Below the pieces are notes generated by a model. It did not search any database, was not told the origin of the DNA, and saw nothing but the letters and a program-made list of their open reading frames with translations. A DNA stretch of 64,000 bases from Ampullaceana balthica (lineage: Eukaryota; Mollusca; Gastropoda; Lymnaeidae). Position 1 is the first letter of the stretch. Every line of letters starts with the position of its first letter. The stretch covers positions 1,037,501-1,101,500 of the forward strand of contig CALYLW010000058.1 of the NCBI GenBank assembly GCA_944989445.1, given 5' to 3'. Shown here piece by piece: positions 57,701 to 64,000 of the stretch. The position numbers and the translations under genes were made by a program.

Positions 57701-58251
57701 GAAAAGAAGCGAGTTATGCGAATGAAAAAAGCTGGAAAAGACGAACCTGAGACATATGATTCACTTGTAAGCAATTTCTTAGACTATTCATAAAAAAAAT
57801 AATAATTTATAATGATGGAGTGGAATTAATATGACCCAAGATAAGTATTCTGTTGGCTGGAGATTTAATTCATCTAAAGCAGTTGAATGTCAAATTTCTT
57901 TGATTTGAGGGTGGTAAACATAACATTGTAGTCACAAATCATGGTGGAACTCAGATGCTTTGTTACATCATATTTATTTATTTAGATTTGAATAAATTTT
58001 CATTAAGCCAAATGTCACAATATGTATATGATTTTTAGTGCAATACATCAAATGATATTTATCTTCACTGTTAAGATCTCAAACAGAGACAGTTATTTTT
58101 TTTGCACATACACAATGTACAGTCCAAATAGAAATTTCTTTCAAATTACCTGTATGCATTATTTATTGAATCTTATTTCAGTTGGAAAAATATAATAAGG
58201 TTATTGAGCAAATTCAGAATATTGAGAACAAGCTGCAGAAAGCAAAAGCAG
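51753..58251 (+). CDS. SLC4A1AP: Kanadaptin (SLC4A1AP), 5' part, seven exons
   Basis: Exons: 51753-52448, 52697-52874, 53395-53514, 56870-56933, 57203-57345, 57612-57766, 58182-58251; all GT..AG with matching phases, 475 codons plus one base. Residues about 130-232 form an FHA phosphothreonine-binding domain: FGRLPSCD at 152-159, then SLSRYHAVVQ and LDSTHGTW near 193-200. Exon 2 adds a charged coiled coil and the family's GCGWGMG; exon 3 has DPKKALKGFYEREG. Exons 4-5 give the DSRM-like domain (RLELPVDGPNGEELVAEALV, then ALEACRILDRLGLLR). Exon 6 has DDDFYDSDEDTFLDRTG. The order equals human kanadaptin, a mainly nuclear protein first described as an anion-exchanger partner. The C-terminal third lies beyond the window or was missed. 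An in-frame TTG upstream of ATG 51753 was not used. Confidence 0.93.
53526..55530. mobile_element. 2-kb hAT-like element in SLC4A1AP intron 3
   Basis: Element 53534-55522 with ends TAAGGTTGTTAAG and TTAACAACCTTA and subterminal GACCGGTTAACC words. The 8-bp ATATCGAT flanks both sides (53526-53533 and 55523-55530). Contains dispersed family A (53820-54180) and several poly-C tracts; no transposase recognised. Confidence 0.8.
53820..54180 (+). repeat. Dispersed repeat family A, copy 3
   Basis: Shares TCAGATCGATCGAATGTACC, GATCTCAAAATTTTACCACA and the ACATCACCGTGG..GGGCGGGCGC block with 15990-16380 (opposite strand). Confidence 0.65.
55535..55830 (-). pseudogene. LINE 3'-end fragment in SLC4A1AP intron 3
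   Basis: Minus-strand LINE C-terminus and 3' UTR (CTTCTATACAGAATATTATTG) of the 14400-15236 family, with an internal deletion. It abuts the right flank of the hAT element ending at 55522. Confidence 0.65.
56330..56475 (+). repeat. Dispersed repeat family B, copy 2 (pogo-like end)
   Basis: CAGTCGAAACCGGTTAAGTC, GATGATCGAGTTAAAACG and AACCAATATGGC..ATATTAACATGTGCTTGAA as in 24350-24450. Confidence 0.5.
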
Positions 58252-58274
58252 GTAATGAATATTTAAATCCCTTA

Positions 58275-58710
58275 TATTAACTTCACCGCCGTCTCTGTCG
58301 TTCATTGTCGGTCAGGCGGGCGGGCGGAAAAATAAAAGTAAAAAATGACACACTTCCTGTAATGCTATCGAGCTGAAATTTTGCACATAGACTCGTGTCA
58401 CCTAACAATGCATCTTATCAAAATTTCAGATCGATGGAACTTACCGTAATTAAATTAATGCATTTCTAGTTTATCGCTATATAACATATGTAATTCAATT
58501 TCACAGTTTGTTATTGTTTTTCTTCCACGTGCCAGTTGAGTTAATGCGTTGACGCCACCCGTCGATGTCCACACCCCCTCCCCCTTCCCCCGGTTTTAAA
58601 GCCAGGGGAGATAATTCGGTTTCATCTTTAAATATTTGTCGCATTTGAACATAATCAATACTTTTAGTTATGTATCATACATAAGGGATTTATAGTCAAA
58701 AACTTTGATT
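58275..58710 (+). repeat. Dispersed repeat family A, copy 4
   Basis: GAGCTGAAATTTTGCACA, CAAAATTTCAGATCGATGG, CATACATAAGGGATTTATAG and AGTCAAAAACTT match 4370-4630. Lies just after SLC4A1AP exon 7. Confidence 0.6.
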
Positions 58711-59429
58711 TTACGGGGTTGTTTTTCATTTTCTACATTAATTTTATAGTTTGTCTTCCTTTGGCTCAGGATTCATTTAAATTTGTTGCTTTCTTTTTCC
58801 TTTATATCATATCAATGATCAGAGATTTTCTAATGATGTCTGGGGTTTTATTCTTGTTCCATCTTTTTCTTACAATATCTTTAGCAATAGTACCTTGGTA
58901 TGTCCTGTAAGACTTATCACTGATATTTGGTCATTTTATCTATAGGATCTCTAAAAGATGTGCTTAAGTAATTTCTCCATGATGCTCAAACATGTTTTCC
59001 AAGTTTCAGTTCCATAAAAAAATATCATATAGAATAGGATTGCGATAAAGCTTTTAAATAAAATACAAAGTACATAAACAATTGTGTAATGAAAACAATA
59101 AAATTGAGCTTTATTATTAAACTAATGCCTTCATCAGTAAAATTAACATAAAGAACCTACTTACATAAGTAATAAAATTGTATTTAAATTCTTACAACAT
59201 ACTATATATCATAAAATAGTTATGTAAAATAAAAAGAAAAGGAAAACAACAACAAACAATGACACAGGATATAAGAAAAAGGAGCAGTATCAAAAGTTAC
59301 AGTGAAAACCACAACGGGAAAAAGATTCTACAGTTAGGTAAAATTGTGAATTTTGTATATTCCAGACGGAGCCAACGTACCAAATCATTGTATAAATCTA
59401 TTTTCCATGTAGATCCTACCTTGGGTATT

Positions 59430-59930
59430 GCTCACATATTAATACCAGTAACTGCAGTATCTGAAATTCCGTCATGGCCAACACTGCTGAAATCTTTAGA
59501 TACAGGACATTGAGCCTGTTTATTTATATTATATAGGTGTTTTCTAAACCGATCTCCGAGACGACGACCTGTCTCACCCACATAGATTTTATTGCACCTC
59601 TTGCAAAGAATTGCATAAATCACGTTGCAACTTGTGCAAGTGAATCCATCTTTTATTTTGAATTTTTCAAGTGGGAAAGAAATGTTTTCAATTTCAATCA
59701 CATATGGAAAAGTATTGCAACGATTACAGTTGCAACCTTTTTGTGCCAAGATGTGCTTTCATTGTGGGAAGGTGACTTCTTATAAGTATATCTTTGAGAC
59801 TTCTATGTCTCCGGAAAGCAAAAAATTGAGGTTTTTTAAAGATTTTGAAGACCTGCTGGGTCAGAGGGTCAGCCATGAGGATTGGTCGGTTTTTGAGAAT
59901 CACCTGGCGGCTTTAAAGTTATGGGGATGA
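59430..59930 (-). pseudogene. Penelope-like element, GIY-YIG endonuclease relic
   Basis: The minus strand first shows LKDILIRSHL, the conserved end of the Penelope reverse-transcriptase region, and after a frameshift GCNCNRC then CTSCNVIYAILCKRCNKIYV followed directly by GETGRRLGDRFRKHLYNI. This is the cysteine-bearing GIY-YIG endonuclease linked to reverse transcriptase in Penelope-like retroelements; V-I-Y and K-I-Y-V-G-E-T-G-R are the active-site strands and R of GRRL follows. Upstream reverse transcriptase is absent or unreadable. The plus-strand frames across this block are shadows. Confidence 0.85.
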
Positions 59931-60593
59931 AATGTTACAATAAATTTTGATCAATCACAGTGATGTGAAAGAGATGATTTAAAAGTGTCCTGTCTGGTCA
60001 TACCTTTAACATAGTTTTAACATCCTCTGTCAATCGAATGAGTCTTGCCTAAATAGCTGGTGATCAGATGCAAGCTCCACCGCTCTATGCACACCTGGAA
60101 GAAACCTTATGAATTTATTGGCTAATGTATATCTCATTGTTAATTTGATTTTCTGAGCTGTGAACAGAACATCTTGTTGATTTTAGTGTGTTGGAATATG
60201 AATTAACAGCCTCATTTCCTGTACAGCAGTCTGTCAGTCAGACAATTTTTTAACTTCTCTGCTCTAAAACATGGCTGCCCTCAATTATTATTTCATTTCC
60301 TCTCTTATATTTCCTTCTATTTTCTCTTTAGATCTCTATTTGAGAATTATTCAAGAAAAGCTTTTAGTTTATTGTATAAATGTTATCTTCCTCACTATGT
60401 TTTGCATGTGCATCACATTTAATTATTCATATTACCATTTTTTTTTCCAAAATGTTTTTTTTTGTGTGTTAATTTTGTATCATGAGCTTCCTTCCTATCA
60501 TACCATCTGTGACGTCATGAAAGGACTTCATGTGTATGTGGAACCTTTTTCTCAATGTCTTAGTTAGAGCCACTGTCAACTGTCCAACTTTTC

Positions 60594-60866
60594 AGTCCAG
60601 TCTTTGTGGGCCACAAGGTTTCAGCCCAGTCTTTGTCAGCCACAAGGTTTCAGTCCAGTCTTTGTCAGCCACAAGGTTTCAGTCCAGTCTTTGTGGGCCA
60701 CAAGGTTTCAGTTCAGTCTTTTTGGGCCACAAGGTTTTAGTCCAGTCTTTGTGGGCCACAAGGTTTCAGTCCAGTCTCTGTGGGCCACAAGATTTCATTC
60801 CAGTCTTTGTGGGCTACAAGATTTCAGTCCAGTCTTTGTGTGCCACAAGGTTTCATGCCATTTCTT
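60594..60866 (+). repeat. 29-bp minisatellite, about 9 copies
   Basis: Units contain CAGTCTTTGTGGGCCACAAG with variants GTCAGCC and TTTGGGCC. Spacing measured at 29 bp. The 115- and 103-codon frames across it are translations of the repeat. Confidence 0.9.
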
Positions 60867-61182
60867 GGTCAAGATGAAGCCCTTCTTATCAGGGCTGACA
60901 TTGTTTGGAATTTAATTCCTTTGATGTTTCCATTACAATGTAAAACATCTTGATAAAAAATTAAACTTTCTGTGGCTTGAAATATTTTTTCCTTAAAAAT
61001 CTGTAACATTAAATGATGAACATATTAACAATACATGTAATAGCTATTGTACCATCTTAAGACTCTCTAATTCTTTTGTTACACCAATTTAGAGGCAAAA
61101 TAAGAACCAACCTAATTGTTTCAAACTATGACAACATAAAATTTGATTTTTTACTCATGATGTGGGTTGCATCATCAAAGGG

Positions 61183-62177
61183 CTCAGTTTGAGTTCAGTC
61201 TTACGTACAGTTGGAGTTAAGTCTTACGTACAGTTTGAGTTCAGTCTTACGTACAGTTGGAGTTAAGTCTTATGTACAGTTGGAGTTAAGTCTTACATAC
61301 AGTTGGAGTTAAGTCTTACATACAGTTGGAGTTAAGTCTTATGTACAGTTGGAGTTAAGTCTTATGTACAGTTGGAGTTAAGTCTTATGTACAGTTGGAG
61401 TTAAGTCTTACATACAGTTGGAGTTAAGTCTTATGTACAGTTGGAGTTAAGTCTTACATACAGTTGGAGTTAAGTCTTATGTACAGTTGGAGTTAAGTCT
61501 TATGTACAGTTGGAGTTAAATCTTATCTTATCTATACAGACGCTCCTTCTATGCAGAAGATAGTTGCGTCCACAGACCATGACAGATGATCTGTTGGCAA
61601 GTGATGCAGCATTCACAGGCCACGGCTTTGTGGGTTCCACGCATTACCCAGCCGCCTAACTACATGTAGTGTTAGGTACCCATTCGGAGCGGGGTGACTC
61701 AGGGACGCCCTAGGCCCCGGGAACAAACCCTTGCCTTCACACGGATTCGAACCCGTGACCATCGGTACGACAGTCCAGTGCGCTGCCACTCGACCACCGC
61801 GTCCCGCGTCTTATGTACAGTTGGAGTTAAGTCTTATGTACAGTTGGAGTTAAGTCTTACATACAGTTGGAGTTAAGTCTTATGTACAGTTGGAGTTAAG
61901 TCTTATGTACAGTTGGAGTTAAGTCTTATGTACAGTTGGAGTTAAGTCTTACATACAGTTGGAGTTAAGTCTTATGTACAGTTGGAGTTAAGTCTTATGT
62001 ACAGTTGGAGTTAAGTCTTATGTACAGTTGGAGTTAAGTCTTATGTACAGTTGGAGTTAAGTCTTATGTACAGTTGGAGTTAAGTCTTACATACAGTTGG
62101 AGTTAAGTCTTATGTACAGTTGGAGTTAAGTCTTATGTACAGTTGGAGTTAAGTCTTATGTACAGTTGGAGTTAAGT
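61183..62177 (+). repeat. 23-bp minisatellite, interrupted by a SINE
   Basis: Units contain GTTGGAGTTAAGTCTTATG; period 23. First copies have the diverged GTTTGAGTTCAGTC form. The array runs 61183-61520, is broken by a 287-bp SINE, and resumes 61808-62177. Confidence 0.9.
61521..61807 (-). mobile_element. tRNA-derived SINE with LINE-type 3' tail
   Basis: Read on the minus strand from 61807: A box TGGTCGAGTGG (61796-61786) and B box GGTTCGAATCC (61753-61743), then a body shared with 17523-17745 (CATCACTTGCC, CTGTCATGG), and finally GCATAGAAGGAGCGTCTGTA plus an AGATAAGATAAG tail that equals the 3' end of the LINE family at 14400-15236. Sits inside a minisatellite; a TCTTA repeat at both edges may be the target duplication but is also part of the array. 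Confidence 0.85.
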
Positions 62178-62231
62178 GATTTCAGTTTGTGTTCAATTTG
62201 GTCATCCCAAGGTTCCAGTTTGGTGTGTTTT

Positions 62232-63120
62232 GGATTATTTCAACTCTCATTTCAACTGTCATTTCAACTCTCATTTCAACTGTCATTTCAATTGTCATTT
62301 CAACTCTCATTTCAACTGTCATTTCAACTCTCATTTAAACTGTCATTTCATCTGTCATTTCAACTCTCATTTCAACTCTCATTTCAACTGTCATTTCAAC
62401 TGTCATTTCAACTGTCATTTCAATTATCATTTCAACTGTCATTTCAACTGTCATTTCAACTCTCATTTAAACTGTCATTTCAACTGTCATTTGATCTGTC
62501 ATTTCAACTCTCATTACAACTGTCATTTCAACTGTCATTTGATCTGTCATTTCAACTCTCATTTAAACTCTCATTTCAACTCTCATTTCAACTCTCATTT
62601 CAACTGTCATTTCAAACTTTCATTTCAACTGTCATTTCAACTCTCATTTGATCTGCCATTTCAACTGTCATTTCAACTGTCATTTCAACTGTCATTTCAA
62701 CTCTCATTTCAACTCTCATTTCAACTGTCATTTCAAACTTTCATTTCAACTGTCATTTCAACTCTCATTTGATCTGCCATTTCAACTGTCATTTCAACTG
62801 TCATTTCAACTCTCATTTCAACTCTCATTTCAACTGGCATTTCAACTGTCATTTCAAACTTTCATTTCAACTGTCATTTGAACTATCATTTCAACTGTCA
62901 TTTCAACTCTCATTTCAACTCTCATTTCAACTCTCATTTCAACTGTCATTTCAACTGTCATTTCTACTTTCATTTCTACTTTCATTTCATCTCTCATTTC
63001 AACTCTCATTTCAACTGTCATTTCAACTGTCATTTCAACTGTCATTTCAACTCTCATTTCAACTGTCATTTCAACTCTCATTTCAACTCTCATTTCAACT
63101 GTCGTTTCAACTCTCATTTC
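62232..63120 (+). repeat. 12-bp minisatellite with 121-bp higher-order period
   Basis: About 74 units of TCATTTCAACTG or TCATTTCAACTC with rare variants (TTTGATCTG, TTTCTACTT). The variant string TTCAAACTTT recurs at 62611, 62732 and 62853, a spacing of 121 bp, showing block duplication. All long frames here (FQLS and similar) are repeat translations. Confidence 0.92.
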
Positions 63121-63303
63121 TAGGATAAGATTCTTAAGCCAGTTTTCTGTATGTTATAATTTGACCAATGTCCATACCAAGGAGGTTTGATAAACTGGAG
63201 GTGGCGTCTGCTATCAGATGGTCGCTAGCGGGTGAAGCCAGTGGGCGGAGAGTGGGGGAGCCAATCGCCATATTGTTGGACTCAAAACATTCCACCAGCT
63301 TTC

Positions 63304-64000
63304 ATTACCATACCAGTGGTACATTACCATACCAGTGGTACATTACCATACCAGTGGTACATTACCATACCAGTGGTACATTACCATACCAGTGGTACAT
63401 TACCATACCAGTGGTACATTACCATACCAGTGGTACATTACCATACCAGTGGTACATTACCATACCAGTGGTACATTACCATACCAGTGGTACATTACCA
63501 TACCAGTGGTACATTACCATACCAGTGGTACATTACCATACCAGTGGTACATTACCATACCAGTGGTACATTACCATACCAGTGGTACATTACCATACCA
63601 GTGGTACATTACCATACCAGTGGTACATTACCATACCAGTGGTACATTACCATACCAGTGGTACATTACCATACCAGTGGTACATTACCATACCAGTGGT
63701 ACATTACCATACCAGTGGTACATTACCATACCAGTGGTACATTACCATACCAGTGGTACATTACCATACCAGTGGTACATTACCATACCAGTGGTACATT
63801 ACCATACCAGTGGTACATTACCATACCAGTGGTACATTACCATACCAGTGGTACATTACCATACCAGTGGTACATTACCATACCAGTGGTACATTACCAT
63901 ACCAGTGGTACATTACCATACCAGTGGTACATTACCATACCAGTGGTACATTACCATACCAGTGGTACATTACCATACCAGTGGTACATTACCATACCAG
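63304..64000 (+). repeat. 19-bp minisatellite, at least 36 identical copies, open at window edge
   Basis: Unit CATTACCATACCAGTGGTA, period exactly 19, with no substitution noticed in the whole array. The unit contains TACCAGTGGTA, a short palindrome. The array continues past the window end. Confidence 0.95.

Noticed and set aside
62166..63128. Long frames of FQLS, HFNC and MRVE repeats on both strands
   Set aside because: Products of the 12-bp tandem repeat.
63304..64000. CRISPR array
   Set aside because: Repeat units are directly adjacent with no unique spacers, and the host is a eukaryote.
58252..64000. Further SLC4A1AP exons
   Set aside because: I searched for the conserved C-terminal segments and found no splice-bounded match; the remaining exons are probably beyond the window.

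Overview
The window is nuclear DNA of an invertebrate animal. Genes are split by spliceosomal introns (GT..AG), UTRs and introns are AT-rich, and TGACGTCA-bearing MITEs, hAT, RTE/CR1-like LINE, Penelope and tRNA-SINE relics fill the space. A lophotrochozoan, probably a gastropod mollusc, is my best guess from the style of the mobile elements; this is inference, not proof.

Four host genes are supported. (1) A RAMAC-like gene (RNMT-activating mini-protein) on the minus strand at 2601-3125, one exon. (2) SYNJ2BP (outer mitochondrial membrane PDZ protein) on the plus strand, four coding exons between 21211 and 26222, complete, 144 aa. (3) A C19orf47 homologue (SAM-like domain plus repeated RLG motifs) on the minus strand, eight coding exons between 50349 and 37085, complete, 378 aa. 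(4) SLC4A1AP/kanadaptin (FHA plus DSRM-like domain) on the plus strand, seven exons from 51753 to 58251; its 3' exons are not in the window. Genes 3 and 4 are head to head and share a 1.4 kb intergenic region invaded by LINE/SINE fragments. For the three multi-exon genes the exon phases join exactly, which strongly supports the models.

Layout: 1-4020 holds RAMAC and AT-rich flanks. 4021-20700 is a transposon graveyard: nested hAT elements with perfect 8-bp target duplications, MITEs, LINE 3' ends and a tRNA-SINE. 21.2-26.2 kb is SYNJ2BP, whose first intron holds a cluster of palindromes. 26.2-37 kb is intergenic with a hAT copy and an RTE-like reverse transcriptase relic. 37-50.3 kb is C19orf47, whose introns hold a GC-rich LTR-like island and a 4 kb element with 577-bp inverted termini. 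51.7-64 kb is SLC4A1AP and, after exon 7, a run of four different minisatellites reaching the window edge.

The most unusual object is at 44531-48522. It looks like the 5' part of an LTR retrotransposon closed at its far end by an inverted copy of its own LTR and leader. It has TG..CA ends and an intact 5-bp target duplication, contains a 24-bp coding-like minisatellite and a Gag-like coiled-coil ORF, and one arm has been split by a younger DNA transposon.
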